A stretch of 64,000 nt of DNA from Streptomyces sp. NK15101 (lineage in GTDB: Bacteria > Actinomycetota > Actinomycetes > Streptomycetales > Streptomycetaceae): the NCBI RefSeq assembly GCF_020400725.1, contig NZ_JAINVG010000025.1:29032-93031 (forward strand), given 5' to 3'. The notes beneath the pieces are model-generated. The model saw only the letters and a program-made list of their open reading frames with translations, searched no databases and was not told the origin of the DNA. Of this stretch, positions 21,991 to 31,388 are shown piece after piece. Each line of letters starts with the position of its first letter. Position 1 is the stretch's first letter. Made by a program: the position numbers and the translations under genes.

Positions 21991-22224
21991 AACCTACGGC
22001 TGACACCCGCGGCCGAGGTCCTGCCGGACGCCGGGGGGTGCCTCGCCGTTCGGGCCGGATCACGGGGCGGCGTCCGGTGCCCGGGGCCTCCCCGGGTCCG
22101 CCGGGGCCGAGGGGACGTCCCGCAGGGGGCGGAGGGAGTCGGTGCGGAGCGTCGGCGGCCGGCGACGACGCGGCGGGGCGCGGTGCCGGACGCCGCGAGC
22201 CCGGCCCGGTCGGCGGGCCGCCCC

Positions 22225-23463
22225 CTACGGCCGGGAGGACTGCTTGGAGTCCTGCGGCGGGGCCTCCGCGTCGCTTGAGGCCGCCAGGTAGCCGCCGACG
22301 CCGAGCGCGCCCGCCACCACGACGGCCGCGACGCCGAGGGTGATCCTCCTCTTGCGGACCGCGCCCGCCTTGTGACGGGCCGAGCCGGGGCGACGGGCGC
22401 CGGAGGGGCGCGGGGCGCGGGCGGTGCCGAGCGGGCCGCCGGAGAGCTCGTCGGGGGCCGGGACCCGCATGGACGTGTGGGTGTCGCGGTTGGAGTCGGC
22501 GGAGGCGCCGGGGACGAGCGGGACGGCGGCGCGGCGGGGGCTCGGTTCGCCCGCGCCCGTGGCGGTGGCGAACGTGTCCTCCTCGTACGGCTCCTGGGCC
22601 GGCTCCGCGCCCGGCTCGTCGACGTCCAGCGGCGGGATGCCCTTGAGCAGCGGCAGGACGTCCCCCAGGCGGGCGGCGAGCTCGGAGGCGCGCAGCCGGG
22701 AGGCGGGGGCCTTGGCCAGGCACTGGACGATCAGCTGCCACAGCTCCTCGGGGATGCCGGGCAGCGGGACGACGGTCTCGGTGACGTGGCGGCGCAGGAC
22801 CGCGCCGGGGTGGCCGCCGCCGAACGGGGTGAAGCCGGCCAGCAGCTCGTACAGGACGGTCGCGAGGGCGTAGATGTCGACGGCGGCGCGCGGCGGGAGG
22901 CCCTCGACGATCTCGGGGGCGAGGTAGTCGGGGGTGCCGATGATGCGGGTGGCCTTGGTGCGGCCGGGGGTGTCGATCAGCTTGGCGACGCCGAAGTCGG
23001 TGAGGAGGGCGGGGTGGGCGCCGCCGGGGCCGAGCGGGCCCTCCATGTCGAGCAGGATGTTCTCCGGCTTGACGTCCCGGTGGACGACGCCGGCGGCGTG
23101 CGCGGCGGCGAGGGCCTCGGCGACGTCGATGACGATCGCGACGGCGGCCTCGGGCGCGAGCCGCCGCTCCCGGTCGAGCCGGGTGCGCAGGTCGGTGCCG
23201 CGGACGAGGTCCATGACGAGGGCGAGGTCGGTGCCGTCGACGACGAGGTCGCGGACCTTGACGACCCGGGGGTGGTCGAGGCCGAGCAGTGCGGTCCGCT
23301 CCTGGACGAAACGGCTGACGAGTTCCTGGTCGGAGGCCAGGTCCTCGCGCAGCAGTTTGACGGCGACGGGCCCCTCGGGTCCCTCGCCGAGCCACACCGT
23401 TCCGGCGCTGCCCCGCCCGAGGATCTGGTGGGCGGTGTAGCGGCTGCCGATGTTCCGTGCCAA
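22225..23463 (-). CDS. pkaB: Hanks-type Ser/Thr protein kinase, membrane anchored (PkaB-like)
   Basis: 412-residue kinase: glycine loop GRGSAGTV (16-23), ATP lysine Lys36 (VAVKLL), catalytic HRDVKPEN (128-135) and DFG (156-158). A variable linker follows, then a basic stretch and a C-terminal TM helix (RITLGVAAVVVAGALGVGGYL). Start TTG at 23463 is chosen because GAGGGAG lies just upstream and the kinase fold begins immediately (ARNIGSRYTAHQILGRG). The same frame stays open far upstream through the pkaA region, but that part is not coding. Length and position next to a second kinase match the S. coelicolor pkaB/pkaA pair. The substrate is unknown; the neighbouring FHA protein is a candidate partner. 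Confidence 0.88.
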   Translation of the reverse strand: MARNIGSRYTAHQILGRGSAGTVWLGEGPEGPVAVKLLREDLASDQELVSRFVQERTALLGLDHPRVVKVRDLVVDGTDLALVMDLVRGTDLRTRLDRERRLAPEAAVAIVIDVAEALAAAHAAGVVHRDVKPENILLDMEGPLGPGGAHPALLTDFGVAKLIDTPGRTKATRIIGTPDYLAPEIVEGLPPRAAVDIYALATVLYELLAGFTPFGGGHPGAVLRRHVTETVVPLPGIPEELWQLIVQCLAKAPASRLRASELAARLGDVLPLLKGIPPLDVDEPGAEPAQEPYEEDTFATATGAGEPSPRRAAVPLVPGASADSNRDTHTSMRVPAPDELSGGPLGTARAPRPSGARRPGSARHKAGAVRKRRITLGVAAVVVAGALGVGGYLAASSDAEAPPQDSKQSSRP

Positions 23464-23521
23464 GACTGCTCCCTCAGCGGCTGCGGTTCGCGACAAAGCT
23501 ACGCGTCCCCGGCCGCCGGTC

Positions 23522-23557
23522 TCGACTTCCGAGGGGAAATCACCCCTCGGAAGTCGA
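23522..23557 (-). terminator. Hairpin between pkaA and pkaB
   Basis: Perfect 15-bp stem TCGACTTCCGAGGGG / CCCCTCGGAAGTCGA with a 6-base loop, between the two kinase genes. It may limit readthrough from pkaA to pkaB. Confidence 0.7.
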
Positions 23558-23570
23558 CAAATCGGCAGTG

Positions 23571-25298
23571 TTACTGCCCCGTACCGCCGGTAGCGCCCGT
23601 TCCGGTACCCGTGCTCGCGCTGTCGAACAGCTCCGAGACCCAGGTGGTGAAGGACGAGACGCCGTCGCCGATGGCCTCCCAGTAGCCCTTGCCCTGGGCG
23701 ACCCAGTCCTGGAGCGGGGTGAGCTCCCAGACGAGCCAGCCGGCGACCACGAACAGGACGATCATGATCAGGCAGCCCTTGAGGCAGCCGAGGCCGGGGA
23801 TCCGCACCGGGTTCGCGCTGCGCTGGCGCGGCGGGCGCGGCTCGCGGGGCGCGGGGGCCTGGGGCGGCGGCTGCGGCGGGGCGTACTGCTGCTGGGGCGG
23901 GGCGTACTGCTGCGGGGGCGGCGGGGGCGCGTACTGCTGCGGCTGCTGCTGGTACTGCTGGGGCGCGGGGCGCTGCGGGGCCGGGCGCTGCTGCTGGTAC
24001 GGCGGGGGCGGCTGCTGGCCGTGCTGCCGGCCGTACGGAGCGGCGTCCTGCGGCGGCTGCTGCGGCCGGCGCTGCGGGCGGCGGCGCAGCGGGTCCTCGC
24101 TCGGGTCGAGGTACTGCACCTGCGTCTGCTCGTTGCGGTCGCGGACCTGGCGCAGCTGGCTCTGCCAGGGGTGCGGGTCCTCCGCCGGGGGGCCCTGCGG
24201 CACGGGGGGCATGACGGCCGTCGGGTCGGCGGCGCCCGCCGGGCCGCTGGTCGGCATGACGCTGGTCGCGGCGGCGGGGTCGTACTGCGGGGGCGTCCCG
24301 GCCCCGGCGGCGCCGGTGGGCAGCACCTGGGTGGGGTCGGCGGCGCCCGGGGCCGGCGCCTCCGGCGTGCCCGGGACCGGCGCGGGCGCCGGGTCCGGGG
24401 CGAGGAGCGCGCCCACGCCCTCCGCCGCCTCGATCTGGGCGGGGGTGGCGTGCACGCCGATGCCCGCGGCGACCGCGCGCAGGCCCCGGGCGAGGTTCAC
24501 GGCGCTCGGCCGCTGGTCCGGGTTCTTGCTGAGGCAGCGCTCTATGACCGTCCACAGGGGGCCGGGCACGGTCGAGGGACGGCGCGGCTCCTCGCTGAGG
24601 TGGCGGTGGAGGACCTCCAGGGCGGTGCCGCCCGCGAACGGGGGCCGGCCGGTGACCAGCTCGTAGAGGAGGATGCCGGCGCCGTAGATGTCGACGGCGG
24701 AGGTCTGCGGGCGGCCCTCGGCGGACTCGGGCGCCACGTACGCGGGCGTGCCGACGAACTCGTGGGTGCGGGTCAGGCCCGGGGAGTCCGCGAGGCGCGC
24801 GATGCCGAAGTCGGTCAGCATCGGGTGCATCTCGCCGCCCTGCTCGGCGAGCAGGACGTTGGCCGGCTTGAGGTCGCGGTGGACGACGCCGTCGGCGTGG
24901 CTGGCGGCGAGCGCGTCGGCGATCTGGGCGGTGAGGAGGGCGGCGGCGACCGGGGTGAGCGGTCCGCTCTCCCTGATGTACCGGTGCAGGTCGGGGCCCT
25001 CGACGAGGTCCATGACGAGGGCGAGGACATCGCCCTCGACGACCAGGTCGCGGGTGCGCACGATGTTCGGATGGGTCAGTCTGAGCAGCACGGACCGCTC
25101 GCGCAGGAAGCGCATCACGATGTCCGCGTCGTTGGCCAGCTCCTCCTTGAGGACCTTGATCGCGACGGTCTCGCCGGGCTGGCCGGGCACGGCCGCCTCG
25201 GCGCCCGCCGTCTCCCGCTGGCGGGCTCGCCAGACGGTGCCCGTGGCGCCGCGGCCGAGCGGCTCCTCGAGCAGGTACTTGCTGCCGATAGGCCGCAC
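23571..25298 (-). CDS. pkaA: Hanks-type Ser/Thr protein kinase with Pro/Gln-rich linker (PkaA-like)
   Basis: 575-residue kinase: GRGATGTV loop (16-23), ATP lysine Lys48 (VAIKVL), HRDLKPAN (140-147), DFG (163-165), and the GTPAYVAPE activation-segment end. The catalytic domain ends near 280. A ~220-residue linker follows, first Ala/Pro-rich, then Pro/Gln/Tyr repeats (QQYAPP), RR-rich near the membrane. One TM helix (GCLIMIVLFVVAGWLVWEL) leads to a short extracellular Gly/Thr tail. The GTG start has AGGGAG upstream. It lies upstream of pkaB in the same direction and is divergent from the FHA-FtsK ATPase gene. Confidence 0.88.
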   Translation of the reverse strand: MRPIGSKYLLEEPLGRGATGTVWRARQRETAGAEAAVPGQPGETVAIKVLKEELANDADIVMRFLRERSVLLRLTHPNIVRTRDLVVEGDVLALVMDLVEGPDLHRYIRESGPLTPVAAALLTAQIADALAASHADGVVHRDLKPANVLLAEQGGEMHPMLTDFGIARLADSPGLTRTHEFVGTPAYVAPESAEGRPQTSAVDIYGAGILLYELVTGRPPFAGGTALEVLHRHLSEEPRRPSTVPGPLWTVIERCLSKNPDQRPSAVNLARGLRAVAAGIGVHATPAQIEAAEGVGALLAPDPAPAPVPGTPEAPAPGAADPTQVLPTGAAGAGTPPQYDPAAATSVMPTSGPAGAADPTAVMPPVPQGPPAEDPHPWQSQLRQVRDRNEQTQVQYLDPSEDPLRRRPQRRPQQPPQDAAPYGRQHGQQPPPPYQQQRPAPQRPAPQQYQQQPQQYAPPPPPQQYAPPQQQYAPPQPPPQAPAPREPRPPRQRSANPVRIPGLGCLKGCLIMIVLFVVAGWLVWELTPLQDWVAQGKGYWEAIGDGVSSFTTWVSELFDSASTGTGTGATGGTGQ

Positions 25299-25807
25299 GT
25301 CACGCGCTCCCTGCTGATCGTTGGTCCTGGGGTGGTTCCCGGGCCGTCCCCGGGGTCCCTGTCGTCTGTCGCCCCGGGTCCCTGTCCTCTGTTGTGACCC
25401 GTCCGGGTGTCCGACCCACTTTAGTGCCGCCGAACGGGTCACAGGCCGGTCGTCCACAGGCCGGTTCCGCTGCCGTGTCCGGGTCTCGCCGGAGGGTCGG
25501 AGCGAACGGAACTTGTCCGGAAGAAGACGCTCCACGGCGGGCGACGGTTGCCGGGCATGGTCCGAAGGCATGCCCAACCAGGCTATTTCCCGCTCATGGC
25601 CGACCATTCAAGATCACTTGTGACCGACCCGCGGGCGTGTTGTCGGTGGCAGGTGCGAGGATGCCTACAGCACGTCGCATCGACGGGGTCGGGAGCCCCC
25701 GCGCCGTGCCGACCTGTACCGGGCGACGCGTCCGTGCCGGGTGGGGGGAGACACAGGGCGGTTCCCCCCTGCCGAGCCGGCTCGCGCAGAAGGGACCGCT
25801 GACGGCG
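25299..25807. other. Divergent intergenic region between pkaA and the FHA-ATPase gene
   Basis: 509 bases that should hold both divergent promoters. An 11-bp direct repeat CACAGGCCGGT occurs twice with a 15-bp period (about 25440-25465). No convincing promoter hexamers, RNA element or conserved short gene was recognised. Confidence 0.5.
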
Positions 25808-28800
25808 ATGCAGATCCGGCTGACCGTCCTCGCGCCGTACGCCGGCCACGGCGCCGGGCGCGCCTGCGACGTGCTCGTCACGGCCCCCGCCGGGACGGCT
25901 CTCGCCGCCGTGGCCTCGAACCTCGCCGCCGCCGTCACCGGCCCCGACACCTCCGCCTCGGGCACGACCGTGCTCTACGCGGGCGCGGAGCGGCTCGACG
26001 GCCGGCGCTGCGTCCTCGGCGAGCCCCCGCTGGTCGACGGCGCGGTCCTCTCCCTCCAGGTCCCCGGCCCGGACGACCGGGTCGACGAGACGGCCTCCGC
26101 CCGGCTGCACGTGGTGGCCGGACCGGACGCGGGCGGAGTGCACCTGCTGCACGGCGGAGCGATCAGAATCGGCCGTTCCGCCGACGCCGACGTGCCCCTC
26201 GACGACCCCGACGTCTCCCGCGCCCACTGCACGGTGACCGTCGGCGAGGACGGCCGGGTCACGGTCTCCGACCGCGGCTCGACGAACGGCACGACGCTCG
26301 ACGGCGTGCCCGTCGGCGACCGCCCGGTGCCGCTCCGCCCGGGCGCGCTGCTGCGCATCGGCGAGTCCGCCCTCCGGCTGACGGGCCCCGGTGGTACGGA
26401 CGCGTCGGCGACCGCACCGGACGGCGAGGGCCACCTGCGCGTCGCCCGCTGCACGGGCGTCCCGGACCGCACCGGCCGGGCGGGATCGGCCGACCACACC
26501 ACCCACGGCGGCGCGCGCGGCATCGCGTTCGGCGAGGTCTACGACGGGGGCCACGCGCACGCGGGGGACGCGCACGACGGCGCCTCCTTCGACGACGGCC
26601 GCGGCGGGGCCGAGCCGCACGGCAGGACCCGGCAGACCGACCCCGCCCCGGGGGACGCCCCCGCGGCGCCCGCACCTCCCGCCGCCCCCGCGCGCGGCGG
26701 CGGCAAGCGCGGGCTCGGCGCGTGGGCCCGGCGCCTCGCGGGCGGCCGCGAGGAGCCCCCGGCCCCCGCCGCCGGCCCCCACGCCTCCCCGGACACGCAC
26801 GCGGGCGTCCGGCCCGGCCCCGGCGCGCGGGGCGGCGCCCCCGGCCCCGTACCGCGCGCCGACACCTGGCCCGACCCCGCCACCGTCCTGCTCACCGCCC
26901 TCGGCCCGGGCCCCCGGCTCTGGGAGCGGGGCCAGGACCACCCCGAGTCCCTGGTGGTCCGGCTCGGCACGACCGACCGCGCCGAACTCTCCGGCGTGCC
27001 GGTCACCGTCGGACTGCGCGAGGCCGGGTCCCTCGGCCTGGCGGGCCCCGGCGACCGGCTCACCGGGCTCGCGCGCTCGGTCGTGGCCCAGCTCGCCGCC
27101 CTGCACTCCCCCTCCGACCTGGAGATCGTCCTCATCAGCGCCGACCGGAACCGCTCCATGGAGGAGCGGCGCCGCGCCTGGGGCTGGCTCGGCTGGCTCC
27201 CGCACGTCCGGCCGGCCCACGGCCAGGACTGCCGACTGCTCCTGGCGTACGACCGCGACCAGGCCCACGCGCGCACGGCCGAACTGACCCGGCGGCTCGA
27301 CGACGGGCCGCTCGGCCCCGGCTGGCCCAGCGCCGACCGCGCGTCCGTCGCCGAGGCCGCGGCCCGCCACGAGGGGCCGACGACGGTCGTGATCGTCGAC
27401 GGCGACCCCGGATCCGCGGCACTGCGCGAGACGGTCGCACGGCTCGCGGGCGTGGGCGCGGCGGCCGGCATCCACCTCCTGTGCCTCGCCGAGGCGCCCT
27501 CAGCCACCCCGGACTCGCCCGTGGCCGCCACGTACGAGGCCGCGTGCGCCGCGTCCCTCGCCTTCCGCGAGTGCGGGGCCGCGGCGCTCCTGAGCGGCGA
27601 CGTGGCGACGGCCCTGCGGCTGCTGCGCACCTCCGGCGGGCGGCTCGCGGGCCACGGCACCGTCGGCGTCGTCGACGCGGTCTCCGTCGCCTGGGCCGAG
27701 CGGTTCGGCCGGGCCCTCGCCCCGCTGCGCCCCGAGACGGCCGCGGCGCCGGGCGCCCGGGCCGCCGCGCTGCCCCCGTCGGCCCGGCTCCTCGACGAGC
27801 TCGGGCTCGCCCGGGCCACCCCCGCCTCCCTGATGGCCCGCTGGGCGTCCGCCGGGGACGGCACGGCCGTCCTGGGCGCGGGGCCGCGCGGGCCGCTCGC
27901 CGTGGACCTCGCCAAGGAGGGCCCGCACCTGCTGATCGAGGGCCCGGCGGGCAGCGGGCGGACGGAGCTGCTCCGCTCGATCGCCGCCTCGCTCGCGGCG
28001 GGCGGCCGCCCGGACCGGCTCGGGCTGCTCCTCGTGGACGGCGCGGGCGGCGAGCGCGGCGAGGGCCTCTCGGTCTGTACGGAGCTGCCGCACGTCACCG
28101 AGCACCTGGTCGCCTCGGACCCGGTGCGGATGCGGGAGTTCGCCCAGGCGCTCGGCGCCGAGCTGAAGCGCCGGGCGGAGCTGCTGGGAGACGGCCACTT
28201 CGCCGACCGCCGCGGCGGCCGCACGCCCGTCGCCGACCGGCTGATCGGGCAGCGCGCCCCGAGCGCGGCGGAGACCGTGCCCCAGGGAGCCCGCGCGACC
28301 GTCCGCGTCCCGGACGCCGGTGACCTCGCGGACCGCCCCAGCGGCCGCACGCTGCGCACGGGCGACGGCACGATCGGCGCGCTCCCCAGCAGCGGCCGGG
28401 TGCCGCGCGCGGGGGCGGACGACGTGACGGGCCGCACGAGCGGCCGCGTCCCGCACCCGGGCACGGGCGAGCTCGGCGGCCGCCCCAGCAGCCGCACTCT
28501 CCGCACGACCGACCCGGACCCCACGGACCACCCGGGCGTCCGCCCGCCGCGCACGGCCGCGGACGACGCGCCGAGCCGCACGAGCGGCCGCGTGCCGCGC
28601 CCCGGCGCGGAGGACCTCACCGACCGCTCCAGCGGACGCGTGCCCTACCCGGGGGCGGGCGACGTGACGGGCCGGCCCAGCGGCCGTGTCCCGTACCCGG
28701 GCGCGGAAGACGTCACCGGCCGCTCCAGCAGCCGCACCCCGTACCCCGGCGCCGACGACGTCGCCGGTCGCTCCAGCGGACGCGTCCCCCACCCCGGCGC

Positions 28801-29881
28801 GGGCGATCTCGGCGACCGCCCGAGCGGGCGCGTCTCCCGGGCCGGTGACCTCACGGACCGCCCCAGCGGGCGCGTGCCCCGTGCCGGCGACGGGGCCCTC
28901 GACGAGCGGTCCGGCGCGCGGGCGCGGTCCGGCGGGGACCCCTTCCTGGCCGACACGCCCAGCGGGCGGCTGCCGCGGCGGGACGGCGGATCCTTCGACG
29001 ACCGCCCGAGCAGCCGCACCCTCCGCACGGGCGACGGCGACCTCACCGAGCACCCGAGCGGCCGCACCCCGCGCGCGGGCGCAGGCGACGTCACCGCCCG
29101 GACCAGCGGCCGCGTGCCGTACCCCGGCGCCGACGACGTGACCGGCCGCTCCAGCAGCCGCACCCCGTACCCCGGCGCCGACGACGCGACCGGTCGGCCC
29201 GGCAGTCGCGCCGCCCACCCCACCACCGACGACCCCACCGCCCGGGCCGGCGGCCGCGTCCCCCACCCCGCCACCGAGGAGTCCGCGGGGCGGATCCCGC
29301 GGCCCGCTTCCGGGGAGCAGGCGCCCGTGCGGGCGGCGGGGGCCGGGCAGCTGCCGCGGCTCGTCGTCCTCGTCGACGACTTCGACGCCCTGGTCGCCCC
29401 CGCGCTCGGCGCCCCCGGCCGGCCGGCCGCCGGGTCCGTCGTGCGGGCCCTGGAGGCCGTCGCCCGGCACGGCGAGCGGCTCGGGGTGCACCTCGTGGCG
29501 ACCTCGGCGCGCCCGGACCGCACCGTCGACACGGAGCTGGCCCACGGGGCCCGGCTGCGGATCGTGCTCGACGCGCCCCCGGTGGCGGCGGGCCCGGACG
29601 TGCCGGCGGCCGGACGGGGCCGCCTCGGGCATCCGGACGGCCGGGTGACCCCCTTCCAGGCGGGTCGCGTCACGGGCCGGATCCCCCGGACGGCGACGCT
29701 CCGCCCGACGGTCGTCCCGCTGGAGTGGGAGCGGATGGGCGATCCGCCCACCCGTCGCCCGGTCCGCGAGCTGGGCAACGGGCCGACGGACCTGGCGCTC
29801 CTGGCGAGCGCGCTGGACCGTGCGGCGCGCTCGGTCGAGGCGACGCCCGTGCCCCCGCTGACCCCCGCCACACACGGCTGA
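25808..29881 (+). CDS. FHA-domain FtsK/EssC-like ATPase with 16-residue repeat insert
   Basis: 1357 residues. The N-terminal ~95 resemble a ubiquitin-like cap, then an FHA domain (~115-175; RIGRSADADVPL, VSRAHCTV, GSTNGTTLDG) that would bind phosphothreonine. After a Pro/Ala linker comes an EssC/EccC-type region (~370-690; AGSLGLAGPGDRLTGLARSVV, VAQLAALHSPSDLEIVLIS). A P-loop GPAGSGRT (~711) has Arg in place of the Walker lysine. The ATPase region is then interrupted by about twenty 16-residue repeats (844-1162) before RLVVLVDDFDALV and HLVATSARPD. No TM helix was noted. ATG at 25808 is preceded by GAAGGGACC. Such proteins are motor ATPases of type VII secretion in other systems, but no WXG100 genes are near. 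Two kinases lie divergently upstream. Confidence 0.75.
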   Translation: MQIRLTVLAPYAGHGAGRACDVLVTAPAGTALAAVASNLAAAVTGPDTSASGTTVLYAGAERLDGRRCVLGEPPLVDGAVLSLQVPGPDDRVDETASARLHVVAGPDAGGVHLLHGGAIRIGRSADADVPLDDPDVSRAHCTVTVGEDGRVTVSDRGSTNGTTLDGVPVGDRPVPLRPGALLRIGESALRLTGPGGTDASATAPDGEGHLRVARCTGVPDRTGRAGSADHTTHGGARGIAFGEVYDGGHAHAGDAHDGASFDDGRGGAEPHGRTRQTDPAPGDAPAAPAPPAAPARGGGKRGLGAWARRLAGGREEPPAPAAGPHASPDTHAGVRPGPGARGGAPGPVPRADTWPDPATVLLTALGPGPRLWERGQDHPESLVVRLGTTDRAELSGVPVTVGLREAGSLGLAGPGDRLTGLARSVVAQLAALHSPSDLEIVLISADRNRSMEERRRAWGWLGWLPHVRPAHGQDCRLLLAYDRDQAHARTAELTRRLDDGPLGPGWPSADRASVAEAAARHEGPTTVVIVDGDPGSAALRETVARLAGVGAAAGIHLLCLAEAPSATPDSPVAATYEAACAASLAFRECGAAALLSGDVATALRLLRTSGGRLAGHGTVGVVDAVSVAWAERFGRALAPLRPETAAAPGARAAALPPSARLLDELGLARATPASLMARWASAGDGTAVLGAGPRGPLAVDLAKEGPHLLIEGPAGSGRTELLRSIAASLAAGGRPDRLGLLLVDGAGGERGEGLSVCTELPHVTEHLVASDPVRMREFAQALGAELKRRAELLGDGHFADRRGGRTPVADRLIGQRAPSAAETVPQGARATVRVPDAGDLADRPSGRTLRTGDGTIGALPSSGRVPRAGADDVTGRTSGRVPHPGTGELGGRPSSRTLRTTDPDPTDHPGVRPPRTAADDAPSRTSGRVPRPGAEDLTDRSSGRVPYPGAGDVTGRPSGRVPYPGAEDVTGRSSSRTPYPGADDVAGRSSGRVPHPGAGDLGDRPSGRVSRAGDLTDRPSGRVPRAGDGALDERSGARARSGGDPFLADTPSGRLPRRDGGSFDDRPSSRTLRTGDGDLTEHPSGRTPRAGAGDVTARTSGRVPYPGADDVTGRSSSRTPYPGADDATGRPGSRAAHPTTDDPTARAGGRVPHPATEESAGRIPRPASGEQAPVRAAGAGQLPRLVVLVDDFDALVAPALGAPGRPAAGSVVRALEAVARHGERLGVHLVATSARPDRTVDTELAHGARLRIVLDAPPVAAGPDVPAAGRGRLGHPDGRVTPFQAGRVTGRIPRTATLRPTVVPLEWERMGDPPTRRPVRELGNGPTDLALLASALDRAARSVEATPVPPLTPATHG
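28337..29293 (+). repeat. 48-bp tandem repeat encoding a 16-residue unit
   Basis: About twenty degenerate copies of a unit like SSGRVPYPGADDVTGR. Most copies start with Ser/Thr-Gly-Arg or Ser-Ser-Arg and many end with DDVTGR. A few copies are shortened or degenerate. Confidence 0.9.
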
Positions 29882-29970
29882 CGCCACGTCACGAGGGCAT
29901 CACGATCACCCGCTTGACACGGAAGGCGGTATTGCGGGCCTCCGCGGCCCGGCGTAGACCTGTCGGACGG

Positions 29971-30004
29971 ACAGCGAAACGCACGGGACAGCGAAGCGCA
30001 CGGG
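29971..30004 (+). repeat. 17-bp tandem direct repeat upstream of sugar ABC operon
   Basis: ACAGCGAAACGCACGGG is followed immediately by ACAGCGAAGCGCACGGG (one mismatch), ending 15 bases before the binding-protein ATG. It is either an operator pair or a slippage duplication. Confidence 0.55.
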
Positions 30005-30019
30005 AGAGACGGGGCAGCG

Positions 30020-31381
30020 ATGCGTACAACTCTTCGTCCACGCAAGGCCGCAGTGACCCTCACGGCGTTGACGGCGGTGGCCGCACTCGCCCTCGCGGGC
30101 TGCGGCGACGACGGCACCTCGAAGGATCCGGAGCCCGCACCGAACCGCGACCTCTCCCTGAAGGGCGAGAAGATCGAGGTCGCCGCCGTCTGGACGGGAC
30201 CCGAGCAGGAGAACTTCACCAAGGTCCTGAAGGAGTTCGAGAAGCGCACCGGCGCGACCGTCACCTTCGTGCCCGCCCAGGACCCGATCGTCAACTTCCT
30301 CGGCACGAAGATCGCCGGCGGTTCGCCGCCGGACGTGGCGATGCTCCCGCAGGTGGGCGCGATCCAGCAGGCCGCCGCCCAGAAGTGGCTGAAGCCGGTC
30401 GGCCCGGACGCCAAGGCCGCGCTGGCGGCGAACTACTCGCGCGGCTGGCAGGATCTCGGCGCGGTGGACGGCACCCAGTACGGGGTCTACTTCAAGGCCG
30501 CCAACAAGTCCCTGGTCTGGTACAACAGCGCCGTCTTCGAGAACGCGGGCGCCTCCGAGCCGAAGACCTGGAAGGACTTCCTCGCCACCGCCGAGACGAT
30601 CTCCGCCTCCGGCGTGACCCCGGTCTCGGTCGGCGGCGCGGACGGCTGGACGCTCACCGACTGGTTCGAGAACGTCTACCTCTCGCAGGCCGGCCCGGCC
30701 AAGTACGACCAGTTGGCGAAGCACGAGATCAAGTGGACGGACCCGTCCGTCGCCGCCGCCCTGAAGACCCTCGCCGAGCTCTTCGGCAAGCCGGCGCTGA
30801 TCGCGGGCGGACCGGGCGGCGCGCTGCAGACGGAGTACCCGGCCTCGGTCACGCAGACCTTCACGGGCGGCGACCAGCCCAAGGGGGCGATGGTCTTCGA
30901 GGGCGACTTCGCCGCCGTCAACATCGCGCAGACCAAGGCGGAGATCGGGAAGGACGCGAAGGTCTTCCCCTTCCCGAAGGTCGGCGACGGCGGCACGGTC
31001 CCGGTGGTGACGGCCGGCGACGCGGCCGTGGCCCTGAAGGACACCAAGGGCGCGCAGGCGCTGCTCGCCTTCCTCGCCTCCCCGGACGCGGCGAAGATCT
31101 GGGCGGCCGAGGGCGGCTTCCTCTCCCCCAACAAGAACCTGGACCCGGCGGCGTACCCGAACGACGTCCAGCGCGAGATCGCCAAGGCGCTCATCGGCGC
31201 CGGTGACGACTTCCGCTTCGACATGTCGGACCAGATGCCGCAGTCCTTCGGCGGGACGCCGGGCAAGGGCGAGTGGAAGGCGCTCCAGGACTTCCTGAAG
31301 AACCCGAAGGACGTCGCCGGGACCCAGGCCCGCCTGGAGGCGGACGCGGCGAAGGCGTACAAGGCCGCCGCGAAGGGCTGA
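30020..31381 (+). CDS. Sugar ABC transporter substrate-binding lipoprotein
   Basis: 453-residue family-1 (maltose/oligosaccharide type) solute-binding protein held on the outer face of the membrane. The signal peptide ends in the lipobox LALAGC with Cys28. The mature part shows EVAAVWTGPEQENFTKVLKEFEK, PDVAMLPQ and the GVYFKAANKSLVWYN segment typical of sugar binders. It is first in a three-gene operon, 7 bases from the permease gene. There is no ATPase gene in the operon, which fits the Streptomyces habit of sharing the MsiK ATPase. The sugar is unknown. Confidence 0.9.
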   Translation: MRTTLRPRKAAVTLTALTAVAALALAGCGDDGTSKDPEPAPNRDLSLKGEKIEVAAVWTGPEQENFTKVLKEFEKRTGATVTFVPAQDPIVNFLGTKIAGGSPPDVAMLPQVGAIQQAAAQKWLKPVGPDAKAALAANYSRGWQDLGAVDGTQYGVYFKAANKSLVWYNSAVFENAGASEPKTWKDFLATAETISASGVTPVSVGGADGWTLTDWFENVYLSQAGPAKYDQLAKHEIKWTDPSVAAALKTLAELFGKPALIAGGPGGALQTEYPASVTQTFTGGDQPKGAMVFEGDFAAVNIAQTKAEIGKDAKVFPFPKVGDGGTVPVVTAGDAAVALKDTKGAQALLAFLASPDAAKIWAAEGGFLSPNKNLDPAAYPNDVQREIAKALIGAGDDFRFDMSDQMPQSFGGTPGKGEWKALQDFLKNPKDVAGTQARLEADAAKAYKAAAKG

Positions 31382-31388
31382 GGCCGAC

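Noticed and set aside
23464..24555. N-terminal extension of pkaB into the pkaA region
   Set aside because: The kinase domain starts right after TTG 23463 with a good ribosome binding site, and the extension overlaps the real pkaA frame with shadow-like Pro/Arg/Ala sequence.
28337..29293. Non-coding tandem repeat or misassembly
   Set aside because: The frame stays open and the 16-residue period is conserved with varied codons, so it is coding.
29914..29919. TTGACA as -35 of the sugar-importer promoter
   Set aside because: No acceptable -10 at 16-19 bases downstream.
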